This document shows positions 35,401-45,658 of a DNA stretch of 64,000 bases, one piece after another (the stretch's first letter is position 1; every line of letters starts with the position of its first letter). This stretch comes from Brackiella oedipodis DSM 13743. Lineage in GTDB: Bacteria; Pseudomonadota; Gammaproteobacteria; Burkholderiales; Burkholderiaceae_B. The stretch spans positions 321,196 through 385,195 of the forward strand of contig NZ_KK211205.1 of assembly GCF_000621025.1 (NCBI RefSeq). Direction: 5' to 3'. The notes beneath the pieces are model-generated. The model searched no databases. It was not told where the DNA came from and worked only from the letters and a program-made list of their open reading frames with translations. The position numbers and the translations under genes are program-made.

Positions 35401-36522
35401 GTGTCTGGCAGCTGGCAATATTTATATATTAGTATAGTGGCCTTTATGGTGGGCGGTCTGATTGTATTTTCAGAGCGCTGGCATGGTCGTTACACAGGCG
35501 ACTATGATCTCAACAAACCTCAAGCCTCGCATGTGCGCTCCACGCCTAGGATTGGTGGTTTAGCCGTCTTTGCAGGAACTTTGGCGGGTTTGTTGGTCAT
35601 GGGACACCCTGGCAACACCACCCTTAACTGGCTGTGGCCCGCGCTGTTTGTGGCGGCGATGCCAGTATTTGTGGCCGGTATTCTCGAAGATATCACTAAG
35701 GATGTTGGAGCAGGGCAGCGTTTATTAGCGGCGTTTGCCTCGGCGGCGATCGCTTGCTGGTTCTTTGGTGGAGTCAATCGCGTCGGTATCGACTTCATCG
35801 ATAATTATATTCTGGGTTACTGGATTATTTCCTTTCTGTTTACCATTACTGCTGTGGCAGGCTGTACGCATGCCCTTAATTTAATCGATGGCATGAATGG
35901 CCTAGCCGGTATGGCCGCTTGCTTAATGTCTATCTCGGTGGCTCTGGTGGCTTATCAAGTCAACGACATCGCGATTTTCACGATAGCCATTTCACTGGCC
36001 TCGAGTATTATCGGCTTTTTTGTCTGGAATTTCCCCTACGGTCGCGTATTTTTAGGCGATGGTGGCGCTTATTTTATTGGCTTTTTGCTGGCCGAATTAG
36101 CCGTCTTACTGGTGGTTCGTAATCCATCTGTTTCACCTTTTTATGCCTTAGCCGTATTATTCTATCCGGTATTCGAAACCTTATTTTCGATTTGGCGCCG
36201 TCGATTTATTCGCAACGTACCCGTGGATCAACCGGATGCCTTGCACTTACACCAATTAGTCTTTAGACGTTTAGTTCGTGTCACGTTTAGCCGTGACTCC
36301 GATGGCAAAGTACCCGCTTTTTGTAATGCCTTGACCTCACCCTATTTGTGGGTCTTATGCTTGATCGGCTTGGTGCCTGCCACGCTATTCTGGAATAACG
36401 CATGGTTGCTAATTGGCTCCATGTTGATGTTCTCAGCCCTATATATTTGGTTGTACCGTCGCCTTGTCAAATGGCGTTGTCCGCGTTGGCTGTTATTGCC
36501 TCAAGCTTTTCGTAAACGTTAA
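35401..36522 (+). CDS. Undecaprenyl-phosphate sugar-1-phosphate transferase (WecA/WbpL type)
   Basis: A polyprenyl-phosphate N-acetylhexosamine-1-phosphate transferase that loads the first sugar on undecaprenyl phosphate. It has about ten or eleven hydrophobic segments. HALNLIDGMNGLAG near 160 and VFLGDGGAYFIGFLLAEL near 215 carry the catalytic Asp residues. The C-terminal tail after the last segment is basic. I chose the GTG at 35401, which has GAGG upstream and lies after the putative promoter. First gene of the glycan cluster; WbpL-like members start O-antigen or common-antigen units. Confidence 0.88.
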   Translation: MSGSWQYLYISIVAFMVGGLIVFSERWHGRYTGDYDLNKPQASHVRSTPRIGGLAVFAGTLAGLLVMGHPGNTTLNWLWPALFVAAMPVFVAGILEDITKDVGAGQRLLAAFASAAIACWFFGGVNRVGIDFIDNYILGYWIISFLFTITAVAGCTHALNLIDGMNGLAGMAACLMSISVALVAYQVNDIAIFTIAISLASSIIGFFVWNFPYGRVFLGDGGAYFIGFLLAELAVLLVVRNPSVSPFYALAVLFYPVFETLFSIWRRRFIRNVPVDQPDALHLHQLVFRRLVRVTFSRDSDGKVPAFCNALTSPYLWVLCLIGLVPATLFWNNAWLLIGSMLMFSALYIWLYRRLVKWRCPRWLLLPQAFRKR

Positions 36523-36581
36523 GCAATCAAGCGGCATTTTTTACATATGCTTAGGAATAAGTTACTCACAGGAGTTTTATT

Positions 36582-37865
36582 TTGACTACTAAAAACATTC
36601 AAGATATCAAATTAGCGATTGTTGGACTGGGTTATGTGGGTCTGCCACTAGCCGTTGAGTTTGGCAAAAAAAGGCAGGTACTTGGTTTCGATATCAACGC
36701 CAAACGTGTTAAAGAATTACAAAGCGGAGTCGATCACACGCTAGAAGTAGATGCCGAAGAGCTCGCCAGCGCTAAACATTTGACTTATAGCGCCGATGCG
36801 CAAGACTTGGCGCAGGCTAATACTTACATTGTGACCGTACCAACGCCCATCGATGAATACAAACAGCCGGATCTCACTCCTTTAGTCAAAGCTAGCCAAA
36901 CGATTGGTAAGGTTCTCAAAAAAGGCGATATCGTTATTTACGAATCAACAGTTTATCCAGGAGCCACCGAAGAAGTATGTGTGCCTGAGCTCGAAAAACA
37001 ATCAGGACTTCGTTTTAATGAGGATTTCTTTGCGGGTTATAGTCCCGAGCGTATTAATCCAGGCGACAAAGAGCACCGTGTGTCTACCATCAAAAAAGTG
37101 ACTTCAGGTTCGACGGCAGAGATCGCTGACTTAGTCGATGCCTTGTATGCAGAAATCATTACGGCAGGCACTCATAAAGCCGCTAGCATTAAAGTGGCTG
37201 AAGCGGCCAAAGTCATTGAAAATACGCAACGTGATGTCAATATTGCCTTAATGAACGAATTGGCTTTAATTTTTAGTAAGTTAGGCATTGACACCGAAGA
37301 CGTCCTTAAAGCCGCGGGTACCAAATGGAACTTCTTGCCATTCCGCCCAGGCTTGGTGGGTGGTCATTGTATTGGCGTTGACCCATACTACTTGACTCAT
37401 AAAGCGCAATCCATTGGCTATCACCCAGAGATTATCCTCGCCGGTCGTCGTTTAAATGACACCATGGGCAGTTATGTGGTTTCTCAATTGGTCAAAGCCA
37501 TGACTAAACGTAAAATTCAGGTAGAAAACTGCCGTGTGCTCTTGATGGGATTAACCTTCAAAGAAAACTGCCCAGATTTACGGAACACTAAAGTGGTCGA
37601 TATTGTACGTGAGTTAGGTGAATACAATATCCAAGTGGACGTTTATGATCCATGGGTTGAAGCCGCTGAAGCTCAACACGAATATGGTATTACGCCAATT
37701 CAAGAACCCAAAAAAGGTCATTATGACGCCATTGTCGTCGCAGTAGCGCATCGTCAATTCGTACAAATGGGTGCCGAGAAAATCCGTGAGTTTGGTAAGC
37801 CAGAGCATGTTCTTTATGATCTCAAATACATCTTACCTAAAGACAAAGTCGATATTCGTCTGTAA
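36582..37865 (+). CDS. tviB: UDP-N-acetylhexosamine 6-dehydrogenase (TviB/WbpO type)
   Basis: An NAD-dependent dehydrogenase forming UDP-GlcNAcA or UDP-GalNAcA. The 427-residue protein has the Rossmann motif [29 protein letters not shown], and catalytic cysteine in [12 protein letters not shown] near 262. The C-terminal UDP-binding domain has [16 protein letters not shown]. It starts at a TTG with AGGAG 7 bp upstream. Paired with the next gene, as in Salmonella tviB-tviC and Pseudomonas wbpO-wbpP. Confidence 0.93.
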   Translation: MTTKNIQDIKLAIVGLGYVGLPLAVEFGKKRQVLGFDINAKRVKELQSGVDHTLEVDAEELASAKHLTYSADAQDLAQANTYIVTVPTPIDEYKQPDLTPLVKASQTIGKVLKKGDIVIYESTVYPGATEEVCVPELEKQSGLRFNEDFFAGYSPERINPGDKEHRVSTIKKVTSGSTAEIADLVDALYAEIITAGTHKAASIKVAEAAKVIENTQRDVNIALMNELALIFSKLGIDTEDVLKAAGTKWNFLPFRPGLVGGHCIGVDPYYLTHKAQSIGYHPEIILAGRRLNDTMGSYVVSQLVKAMTKRKIQVENCRVLLMGLTFKENCPDLRNTKVVDIVRELGEYNIQVDVYDPWVEAAEAQHEYGITPIQEPKKGHYDAIVVAVAHRQFVQMGAEKIREFGKPEHVLYDLKYILPKDKVDIRL

Positions 37866-37909
37866 TTTTCGTAATTATTTACTGTGTAATTAATCACTAA
37901 GCTTTCAAC

Positions 37910-38935
37910 ATGACAAGTAAATTTCAAGAAGTTGTAGAGCAACTGCAACAACATCCTAAACATTGGTTAGTCACGGGTTGTGCCGGCTTTATTGGCTCGA
38001 ACTTACTCGAGACTCTACTCAAGTTAGATCAAAAAGTGACAGGGCTCGATAATTTTTCTACTGGTTTTCAGCATAATCTTGATGAAGTGCAAGCCTCTGT
38101 GATGCCTGAGCAATGGCAACGCTTTAAATTTATTGAAGGTGATATTCGCAACAGTGAGGATTGCCAAGCCGCTGTAGAGGGCGTCGATTATGTCTTGCAT
38201 CAAGCCGCGCTGGGATCAGTGCCGCGCTCTGTCGATGATCCTATCACCACAGATTCGGTCAATATTGGCGGTTTCCTGAAGATGTTAGTCGCTGCGCGTG
38301 ATGCCAAGGTGAGTTCTTTTGTATTTGCCGCTTCCAGCTCGACTTACGGTGATCACCCTGATCTCCCAAAACAAGAAGACAAAATCGGCAATCCATTATC
38401 GCCGTATGCCGTCACTAAGTATGTGGATGAGTTGTACGCACGTGTGTTTGCCAGTACCTATGGCTTCAAGTCCATTGGCTTGCGTTACTTTAATGTTTTT
38501 GGTAAACGACAAACGCCAAATGGCGCATATGCCGCCGTTATTCCTAAATGGACGGGCGCAATGATCCACAATGAGGACGTCTTGATCAATGGTGATGGCG
38601 AAACTAGCCGTGATTTTTGTTATATCAAAAACACCGTGCAAGCGAATCTTTTGAGTGCTGTACAGATGCCTGAGTCTGGTTTTGAGGTGTATAACGTTGC
38701 GCTTAATGACCGCACGTCTTTAAATCAATTATTTGTCGCCCTCCAAAAAAACCTAGCGGCAAATGGTGTCAACTATACCAAAGACGCGATTTACCGCGAT
38801 TTCCGCCGCGGCGATGTGCGTCATTCTCAAGCCGATATCAGCAAAATCCAAAGTCAATTGGGATATGCTCCCGAATATAATGTGCAGCAAGGCTTAGCAG
38901 AAGCGATGCCTTGGTATATTCAATTCCTCAAATAA
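37910..38935 (+). CDS. tviC: UDP-N-acetylglucosamine 4-epimerase (TviC/WbpP type)
   Basis: An extended SDR epimerase of 341 residues. It has the NAD motif [13 protein letters not shown] near 22, [13 protein letters not shown] with catalytic Ser, and YxxxK in [13 protein letters not shown] near 165. It interconverts UDP-GlcNAc and UDP-GalNAc or their uronic acids. With TviB it would supply UDP-GalNAcA. Confidence 0.92.
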   Translation: MTSKFQEVVEQLQQHPKHWLVTGCAGFIGSNLLETLLKLDQKVTGLDNFSTGFQHNLDEVQASVMPEQWQRFKFIEGDIRNSEDCQAAVEGVDYVLHQAALGSVPRSVDDPITTDSVNIGGFLKMLVAARDAKVSSFVFAASSSTYGDHPDLPKQEDKIGNPLSPYAVTKYVDELYARVFASTYGFKSIGLRYFNVFGKRQTPNGAYAAVIPKWTGAMIHNEDVLINGDGETSRDFCYIKNTVQANLLSAVQMPESGFEVYNVALNDRTSLNQLFVALQKNLAANGVNYTKDAIYRDFRRGDVRHSQADISKIQSQLGYAPEYNVQQGLAEAMPWYIQFLK

Positions 38936-38942
38936 AAGACTT

Positions 38943-40286
38943 GTGTTAAAACGCCTCAAAGCTTTAGATTCAGATCATGCCCGCATTGCCAAAGGTGCCA
39001 TGCGGGTGGCTTTTTTCTTATTGATTGGTAAATTGGCTGGCGCCCTCAAAGAGATGGCGGTCGCTAATCGCTACGGTGTCTCGGACGTTGTGGATGCCTA
39101 CCAATTCACCATGACCATGAGTAATTGGTTACCCGTGACTTTGGTAGGTGTGCTATCGGTCGTGCTAGTGCCAACACTTGTGAAATTACGCTATGCCGAA
39201 CCTCAAGAACAAAAGCAATTCTTGTCTCAGTTGCAAGGTGGGGTACTCTTGGTTGGCGCCATTATTGGCATTCTGACGTGGGCCCTGTGGCCTTGGGTCA
39301 TACAGTATTTAGCTACCGAGTTTAATGAACATGCCAAGCAAGCCAGCCAAGAATTAATCCTAGGCTTTGCGCCCGTGGCCATGATGACAGTTGTGATTGG
39401 GGTTAGCATGGCTCGTTTGCGAGCGCGCGAGCGGCATATCAATACTCTCCTTGAAAGTATGCCGGCCATCTTGATTTTGCTGTGTATATTTGCCTTACCC
39501 GGCAATACTTCAACGCTACCGCTGTTACTCGGTACTCTCATCGGCACCTTACTGCAAGCCGTCATTCTGTATTATTTATCCAGCCGGGCAGATCAGCACT
39601 ATGCTTTGCCGGCCTTCTCGCTATCTTCACCTTATTGGAGTCTACTGCTCAAAGCGGCCGGGATTATGCTGATTGGGCAAATCGCAAGTAGTTTTGTGGC
39701 GCCCTTAGATCAAATGGCGGCTGCGAAACTCGGCTCGAATGCCAATGCCACCATGGGCTACGCGACCCGTCTGTTATCTCTGATTATCGGCATTGGCGCT
39801 GCTTCGGTAGGGCGTGCGGCGTTGCCGGTCTTGTCCGATATTGAAGCTCGGGGTGAGGTCGCCAGAGCACGCACTATTGCCCTCAAGTGGAGCTTGCTGA
39901 TGGTCTTGGCGGGGGTAGTCGTCGTGGCGCTGTTGTGGTGGTTGAGTCCTTGGATGGTGCATATTCTTTTTGAGCGTGGGGCCTTTAGTAGCAAAAATAC
40001 CACCATTGTCAGTGAAGTCCTACGTTATGGTTTATTGCAGTTGCCGTTTTATTTCGGTGTTTTAATCCTAGTACAATTGATGGCAAGCCAAAACCGTTAT
40101 AGTTTGATGGCTGCCATTGCTGTGGCTAACTTTGCGCTCAAAGCCGTGATGAATTATTACTTAGCGCCAACCTGGGGCGTGCAAGGCATCATGCTAGCCA
40201 CGGCACTGATGTATTTACTATCGTTTTGTTGTTATTTTGTGGCGGTCAGCTGCCTGAAACCTAAGAAGCAGACCACGCCATCTTAA
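38943..40286 (+). CDS. MurJ/Wzx-like polysaccharide flippase
   Basis: A 447-residue MOP-superfamily membrane protein with about 12-13 hydrophobic segments. ANRYGVSDVVDAYQFTMTMSNW (in part GVSDVVDAYQF) and HILFERGAFSSKNT resemble the MurJ (MviN) family. It starts at a GTG 7 bp after tviC. Inside this cluster it most likely flips the undecaprenyl-linked glycan, replacing a classical Wzx. It could be mistaken for the essential lipid II flippase, which I expect elsewhere on the chromosome. Confidence 0.85.
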   Translation: MLKRLKALDSDHARIAKGAMRVAFFLLIGKLAGALKEMAVANRYGVSDVVDAYQFTMTMSNWLPVTLVGVLSVVLVPTLVKLRYAEPQEQKQFLSQLQGGVLLVGAIIGILTWALWPWVIQYLATEFNEHAKQASQELILGFAPVAMMTVVIGVSMARLRARERHINTLLESMPAILILLCIFALPGNTSTLPLLLGTLIGTLLQAVILYYLSSRADQHYALPAFSLSSPYWSLLLKAAGIMLIGQIASSFVAPLDQMAAAKLGSNANATMGYATRLLSLIIGIGAASVGRAALPVLSDIEARGEVARARTIALKWSLLMVLAGVVVVALLWWLSPWMVHILFERGAFSSKNTTIVSEVLRYGLLQLPFYFGVLILVQLMASQNRYSLMAAIAVANFALKAVMNYYLAPTWGVQGIMLATALMYLLSFCCYFVAVSCLKPKKQTTPS

Positions 40287-40303
40287 GCTAAATTAGAACT
40301 AAC

Positions 40304-41416
40304 ATGAATCCAACTGTTACCCCCTATCATATCCTGATATTTATCGCGAGTTTGCGTGGCGGTGGCGCCGAGAGGGTTGCAGCTGATTTGAGTAGTCGTT
40401 GGGTGCAAATAGGGCATCGGGTGACCTTAATTACCGAAAGCACTCCGGAATCGGATGTTTACACCCTCCATCCAGAGGTACAACGGATTAGTCTGCAAAC
40501 CCTCGGGCGCAAGGGGATCTTGGGTCACAGCAAACGCTTATTTTTACTGCGTCGACAGCTCAAGCGCTTGCGTCCAGATATCGTGATTGGCTTTATGACT
40601 AATGCCTCGATTTTGAGTGTCTTAGCAGCCCACAAATTACCTTGTCATGTAATTGCTACCGAGCATGCGTACCCGCCTTCGCAAAAACTTTCTAAATTTT
40701 GGCAATGGCTACGTCGTCGCACGTACCCAAAAGCGGCTGCCGTGGTGACACTCGCACAAGGCTCTGCTGATTATCTCAAACAGCATATTGCAGCTCATTA
40801 TGTGGTGATCCCTAATGCCATTCACTGGCCTATCAGCGATGCCGAACCCGTCCTCAAAACGCAAAAACAAGTCGGCAAAAAATGGCTTTTAGCGGTTGGA
40901 CGCCTGCATCACGAAAAAGGTTTTGATCGCCTGATTGATGCCTTTGCCAAAGTGGCGCCGCAATATCCTGATTGGCGTTTAATTATTTTGGGTGAGGGTC
41001 CACAACGCAAAAATCTGCAAGCGCAGATCGATCAACTTGGTTTGTCATCACAAATTGACCTACTCGGACGCGTGGGAAATATGACCTGGTGGTATCGACA
41101 TGCTGATATGTACGTACTGAGCTCGCGCGCCGAAGGGTTGTCTAATACCTTGCAAGAAGCCATGGCGGCAGGTTTACCGGTGCTGGCTGTGGATTGTCCA
41201 GTGGGGCCCCAAGAAATTATTCGAGATGGGATTGATGGCAAGTTAGTGAGTAACGACAACGCCACAGACTCGCTCGCCAAGGGCTTAGAACAAATGCTTA
41301 GCCAGCCGGAGTTGCGCTATCAATTGTCGCAACGAGCACCCGACGTTAAAGATCGTTTTAGTATGCGTTTGGTCGGCAGTAAATGGCAGGCGCTTTTTGA
41401 TTCCCTTATGAACTAA
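40304..41416 (+). CDS. GT4 glycosyltransferase
   Basis: A 370-residue GT-B fold enzyme. The N-terminal acceptor domain has SLRGGGAERVAADL. The donor domain has AVGRLHHEKGFDRLIDAF and the E-x7-E motif in SSRAEGLSNTLQEAMAAGLPVL near 280. No signal peptide; probably membrane-associated on the cytoplasmic side. Acceptor and donor cannot be read from the sequence. Starts 17 bp after the flippase gene. Confidence 0.9.
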   Translation: MNPTVTPYHILIFIASLRGGGAERVAADLSSRWVQIGHRVTLITESTPESDVYTLHPEVQRISLQTLGRKGILGHSKRLFLLRRQLKRLRPDIVIGFMTNASILSVLAAHKLPCHVIATEHAYPPSQKLSKFWQWLRRRTYPKAAAVVTLAQGSADYLKQHIAAHYVVIPNAIHWPISDAEPVLKTQKQVGKKWLLAVGRLHHEKGFDRLIDAFAKVAPQYPDWRLIILGEGPQRKNLQAQIDQLGLSSQIDLLGRVGNMTWWYRHADMYVLSSRAEGLSNTLQEAMAAGLPVLAVDCPVGPQEIIRDGIDGKLVSNDNATDSLAKGLEQMLSQPELRYQLSQRAPDVKDRFSMRLVGSKWQALFDSLMN

Positions 41417-41429
41417 GAGTAAAAAAACT

Positions 41430-43322
41430 ATGTGTGGATTATTAGGTTGCTGGGGCGGCTCCGAAGACAAAACTGCATACCTACAAAAGGGCTGTGAATG
41501 CTTGCGCCATCGCGGTCCAGATAGTCATGGCGTATGGCAAAATCAAGCCCAACAAATCGCCTTAGCTCACGTACGTTTGGCGATTCAAGATCTATCACCG
41601 AGTGGCCATCAACCTATGTTGTCTGCATCACAACGCTATGTCGTGGCCTTTAATGGTGAAATTTATAATCACCTACAACTGCGCCAACGCATGGGTGAGC
41701 AAGCGCCGCAATGGCGCGGCCACTCGGATACAGAAACGCTCTTAGCGGGTTTCGAATTATGGGGGATAGAAGCGACCATCCAACAATCCGTTGGTATGTT
41801 TGCGATCGCCATCTGGGACCAAAAAGAGCAGACGCTCAGTCTTGTGCGTGACCGTTTTGGTGAAAAGCCTCTATATTATGGCTACGGTCAGCAAGGGCTT
41901 ATGTTTGCGTCTGAGCTTAAAGCCTTGCACGCGCTGCCTGGCTTTAAGCCCATCATTAATCGTGATGCGGTGGCTTTGTTAATGCGCCATAATTACATTC
42001 CTGCCCCTTATAGTATTTATAAAGGTATTTATAAATTACCGCCCGCCAGTATTCTCACCCTCAAACACAGTGATATCAGCGCCGCACTATTGCCGATGCC
42101 TAAACCTTACTGGTCAGCCTATGAGCTTGCGCGCCAAAGCAAACAGTCAGCGCTTAGTCCAGATCAAGCCGTACAACAATTTGAAGACAAACTACGTCAG
42201 TCCATCCAAGGTCAAATGCTGGCCGATGTTAAATTAGGCGCGCTCCTATCGTCAGGCACCGATTCTGCTCTGGTCGTAGCCTTAATGCAGCAATTAAGTG
42301 AGCAGAAAGTACAAACCTTTACTGTTGGTTTTGAGGAAAAAGCCTTTGATGAAGCACCTGCCGCGCAGGCGATTGCCGAGCATTTAGGCACGCAACACGA
42401 GACCATGTATATTCGCCCACAGCAAGGCTTAGACATTATTGCTGATCTGCCTAAAATTTATGACGAACCGTTTGCTGATTCTTCACAAATTCCGACAACC
42501 CTCGTGATGGGGCTAGCCAAACAAGTCGTAACAGTCGTCTTGTCTGGCGATGCTGGTGATGAGCTCATGGGAGGGTATAACAGGTACGCGCGTATTGCCA
42601 AATGGTGGCATAGTCTGAGTCGCGTCCCCGGTCCTCTGCGCCAAAGCTTGGTGCCTGTCATTGAGACCATGGCGGGCTTAGCGCCGTCGGCCAAAAAGGA
42701 CAAATTACATAAATTAGCGCGGCGCTTATCACTCACCGAGTTGCCCACCTTTTATAGAGATGCCGTGTCTTATTGGAGTGATCCGAGTCAATTGGTACTC
42801 GGTAGTCAAGAGCTAGAGACAGCGTTTGATCATTATGGTGCGCTACCGCATGATATTGAAACCATGATGGCGCTCGACACCTTAAGCTACTTACCGGACG
42901 ATATCTTGGTAAAAGTGGACCGTGCTGCTATGCATTATTCCCTAGAAGCCCGAGTCCCGATGCTTGATCATCGCTTATATGAATATGTGTGGAGCTTGCC
43001 TTTTGCTTACAAGCAGCGTGAGCAGCAAGCCAAATGGTTGAGTAAACAAGTTTTGTATCAATATGTTCCTGAAGCTTTACTCAATCGCCCCAAAAAAGGT
43101 TTTTCAGTGCCACTAGGGCATTGGTTACGCCATGAACTCAAAGACTGGGCTCAAGGTTTACTCGAACCACAACGATTGGAACAACAAGGCTTATTCAACA
43201 GCGCCGCTGTGCAACGTCTCTGGCAATTACATCTGCAAGGCCAGGCCGATCACAGCACGCATTTATGGGGTATTTTAATGTTACAAAGTTGGTTGGATTA
43301 TTACCCTTATAGCGTCGAGTAA
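41430..43322 (+). CDS. asnB: Asparagine-synthase-like amidotransferase (WbpS-like role)
   Basis: A 630-residue class II glutamine amidotransferase. The N-terminal nucleophile Cys2 (MCGLLGCWGG), RHRGPDSHG and NGEIYNH (about 1-210) are intact. The synthase domain has the PP-loop LLSSGTDSALVVALM near 270, VVLSGDAGDELMGGYNRY and SLEARVPMLDH. Its place between glycosyltransferases beside TviB and TviC suggests it amidates a uronic acid, as WbpS is thought to do in Pseudomonas O6 and WbmE-type proteins in Bordetella. A housekeeping asparagine synthetase role is the alternative. Confidence 0.88.
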   Translation: MCGLLGCWGGSEDKTAYLQKGCECLRHRGPDSHGVWQNQAQQIALAHVRLAIQDLSPSGHQPMLSASQRYVVAFNGEIYNHLQLRQRMGEQAPQWRGHSDTETLLAGFELWGIEATIQQSVGMFAIAIWDQKEQTLSLVRDRFGEKPLYYGYGQQGLMFASELKALHALPGFKPIINRDAVALLMRHNYIPAPYSIYKGIYKLPPASILTLKHSDISAALLPMPKPYWSAYELARQSKQSALSPDQAVQQFEDKLRQSIQGQMLADVKLGALLSSGTDSALVVALMQQLSEQKVQTFTVGFEEKAFDEAPAAQAIAEHLGTQHETMYIRPQQGLDIIADLPKIYDEPFADSSQIPTTLVMGLAKQVVTVVLSGDAGDELMGGYNRYARIAKWWHSLSRVPGPLRQSLVPVIETMAGLAPSAKKDKLHKLARRLSLTELPTFYRDAVSYWSDPSQLVLGSQELETAFDHYGALPHDIETMMALDTLSYLPDDILVKVDRAAMHYSLEARVPMLDHRLYEYVWSLPFAYKQREQQAKWLSKQVLYQYVPEALLNRPKKGFSVPLGHWLRHELKDWAQGLLEPQRLEQQGLFNSAAVQRLWQLHLQGQADHSTHLWGILMLQSWLDYYPYSVE

Positions 43323-43361
43323 AGGCCCATGATCATGACCAAGATGTTAAGCTAATTTGCT

Positions 43362-44534
43362 ATGAAAATACTATTTTTAGTCAGCTCTATGAATGCCGGT
43401 GGCGCCGAGCGGGTGGCGGCGACCTTATGCAATGCCTGGGCTGACCAAGGTCATGATGTCACCTTAATGGCATGTGCCTCGCAGACTCAGCACAAAAGCT
43501 TTTATGATTTGCAAGCGCAAGTCAAGTTGCAGTGGTTAGCCGATGCATTACCCAAAAATAGGGTTTTGTCGCGCCTCTTAAAGCCTTATTATTTGCGCCA
43601 AGTGGTCCAAAAAATACAGCCCGAGGTCGTGATTTCATTTCTTACCAATGTCAATATCACGGCGCTGCTGGCCCTTAAGAGTTGTCCGCGGGGTACGGGA
43701 CCGAAGTTGATTGTATGCGAACGCACTAACCCTATGGCTGGGCAAAATATCTCTGCTGTACTAAAGTGGTTGCGGCGCACGCTTTATCCACGGGCAGACG
43801 CCGTCATGCTCCAAACGCAAGCGGCCGCTCAGCAGTTTGAAGCGCACATGCCTGCCTTACGCAAGGTGGCCGTGATTGCTAATCCTTTACCGGCGGAATT
43901 TATGCCGCCTGAGCAGGTCGAGCAAGCCGAAAAGGTCGAGGCTGACCCAACAGGATCCAACAGCCATGAACAACCCAAGGTGCTGTTAGCGATGGGGCGC
44001 TTAAATCGCATCAAACGCTTTGATTTTTTGCTGGAATGCTTTGCACAAGTCCGACAGGCATGCCCCGATTGGCAATTGCATATTTATGGGCAAGGTCCTG
44101 AGCATGATACGCTGCAACAACAAATTGACCACTTGCAATTACAAGATCGCGCCTTTCTTAAGGGCAAAACCGATCAAGTACGAACCACTATGTTGCAAGC
44201 TCAAGCCTTCGCCTTGACCTCAAGGCTGGAGGGGTTCCCTAACGTATTGCTTGAAGCGATGGCCTGTGGTTTACCTGCAATTACGGTTGATTGTCCTAGT
44301 GGGCCGGCTGAATTAAGTCAACATGGCCAATTAGCGCTGCTAGTAGGCATGCACGATAAAGCTGCCTTTGTGGCACAGCTCCAAAAATTGCTCAGCGATG
44401 CTTCGTTGCGTGCCGAACTAGGGCAAAAAGCCCAAAGCAGTGTCTTGGCAAATTACAGTCTAGAAGCCGTACTTGAGGATTGGCGTAAATTATTTGCAGA
44501 CTTAGAGTTGGTGACCTCATGCAAAAAAAACTAA
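43362..44534 (+). CDS. GT4 glycosyltransferase
   Basis: A 390-residue GT-B enzyme with SSMNAGGAERVAATL at the N-terminus, AMGRLNRIKRFDFLLECF in the donor domain and TSRLEGFPNVLLEAMACGLPAI (E-x7-E) near 295. It is clearly a paralogue of the gene at 40304-41416. An acidic, Glu-rich linker (about 185-205) joins the domains. It overlaps the next gene by 16 nt. Confidence 0.9.
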   Translation: MKILFLVSSMNAGGAERVAATLCNAWADQGHDVTLMACASQTQHKSFYDLQAQVKLQWLADALPKNRVLSRLLKPYYLRQVVQKIQPEVVISFLTNVNITALLALKSCPRGTGPKLIVCERTNPMAGQNISAVLKWLRRTLYPRADAVMLQTQAAAQQFEAHMPALRKVAVIANPLPAEFMPPEQVEQAEKVEADPTGSNSHEQPKVLLAMGRLNRIKRFDFLLECFAQVRQACPDWQLHIYGQGPEHDTLQQQIDHLQLQDRAFLKGKTDQVRTTMLQAQAFALTSRLEGFPNVLLEAMACGLPAITVDCPSGPAELSQHGQLALLVGMHDKAAFVAQLQKLLSDASLRAELGQKAQSSVLANYSLEAVLEDWRKLFADLELVTSCKKN

Positions 44535-45658
44535 AAGTTGTTCATCTGATTAGTGGCTTAGGACAAGGTGGCGCCGAAAACGTACTCATGCGACTGGTGC
44601 TAAATGCCCCGCAGCAGCAACATGTGGTGATCTCTATGACGGATGCTGGCAGTTATGGCAAGATCCTAGAAGAACACGGTGTCCCAGTGCATTGTTTGGG
44701 CTTACCGAATGGTAAATTCAATCTTGAGAGCTTACAGCGCTTAATGCGAGCACTCAAACAACAGGCCCCAGATGTGTTGCAGACATGGATGTATCACGCC
44801 GATTTTATTGGTGGCATGGCCGCACGTTTAGTCGGCATAAAAAACATCGTTTGGGGTATTCGTAACTCTGGTGCTAATCTCGAAAAAAGCAGCCGTTCAT
44901 CCTATTTTTTAGCCCGCTATTTTGGCTGGACATCTTATTTTATTCCCAAAAAAATCATTTGCTGTGCTCACCAAGCCAAACGTAGACACGCGCTCTGGCA
45001 CTATCAAAAAAATAAAATGCAGGTGATTCCGAATGGCTATGACATGAGCCGTTGGCATAGTGACGAACAGGCCAGACAGGATGGGCGTTATCAGCTCGGT
45101 ATCCAAAAAGATGAGCCCGTACTTGGCTTTGTGGCGCGTTGGAATCCGCTAAAGGACCATGCCAATTTAATCAAGGCACTAGCCTTGTGTGCACAACAAA
45201 AATACGACTTTAAATGCTTATTAATTGGTAAAGATATGAGTACGGACAATGCGGAATTGATTCGGCTTTTGTCTGAGCATAATGTTTTGGGACAAGTCAT
45301 CTTACTTGGTAGTCGTAGTGATGTGCCGGAACTTATGAATGTTATGGACATCCATGTCCTCTCTAGTATGGCGGAGGGCTTTCCCAATGTCGTGGCCGAA
45401 GCCATGGCTTGTGGCACCCCTTGTGTGGTGACGGATGTCGGAGACGCCGCTGAAATTGTCGCCGATACGGGTTGGGTGGTTCCACCCTCGGATCCCAAAG
45501 CCATGGCCAAGGCGATTCAAGAGGCGCTAGACAGTTTGCAAACGCCAGAGCGTCAAGCTCGATCAACTGCCGCCAGAGAGCACATCTTACAAAACTTTAG
45601 TTTGCAAGCCATGGTGAGCCGCTACGAAGCCGTTTGGAAAGAAGTTTATGAGCACTAA
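44519..45658 (+). CDS. GT4 glycosyltransferase
   Basis: A 379-residue GT-B enzyme with HLISGLGQGGAENVLMRL, WMYHADFIGGMAARL, GFVARWNPLKDHANLIKAL and SSMAEGFPNVVAEAMACGTPCV near 290. This pattern is common in O-antigen and exopolysaccharide clusters. It overlaps both neighbours (16 and 11 nt), so three transferases are translationally linked. Confidence 0.9.
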   Translation: MQKKLKVVHLISGLGQGGAENVLMRLVLNAPQQQHVVISMTDAGSYGKILEEHGVPVHCLGLPNGKFNLESLQRLMRALKQQAPDVLQTWMYHADFIGGMAARLVGIKNIVWGIRNSGANLEKSSRSSYFLARYFGWTSYFIPKKIICCAHQAKRRHALWHYQKNKMQVIPNGYDMSRWHSDEQARQDGRYQLGIQKDEPVLGFVARWNPLKDHANLIKALALCAQQKYDFKCLLIGKDMSTDNAELIRLLSEHNVLGQVILLGSRSDVPELMNVMDIHVLSSMAEGFPNVVAEAMACGTPCVVTDVGDAAEIVADTGWVVPPSDPKAMAKAIQEALDSLQTPERQARSTAAREHILQNFSLQAMVSRYEAVWKEVYEH

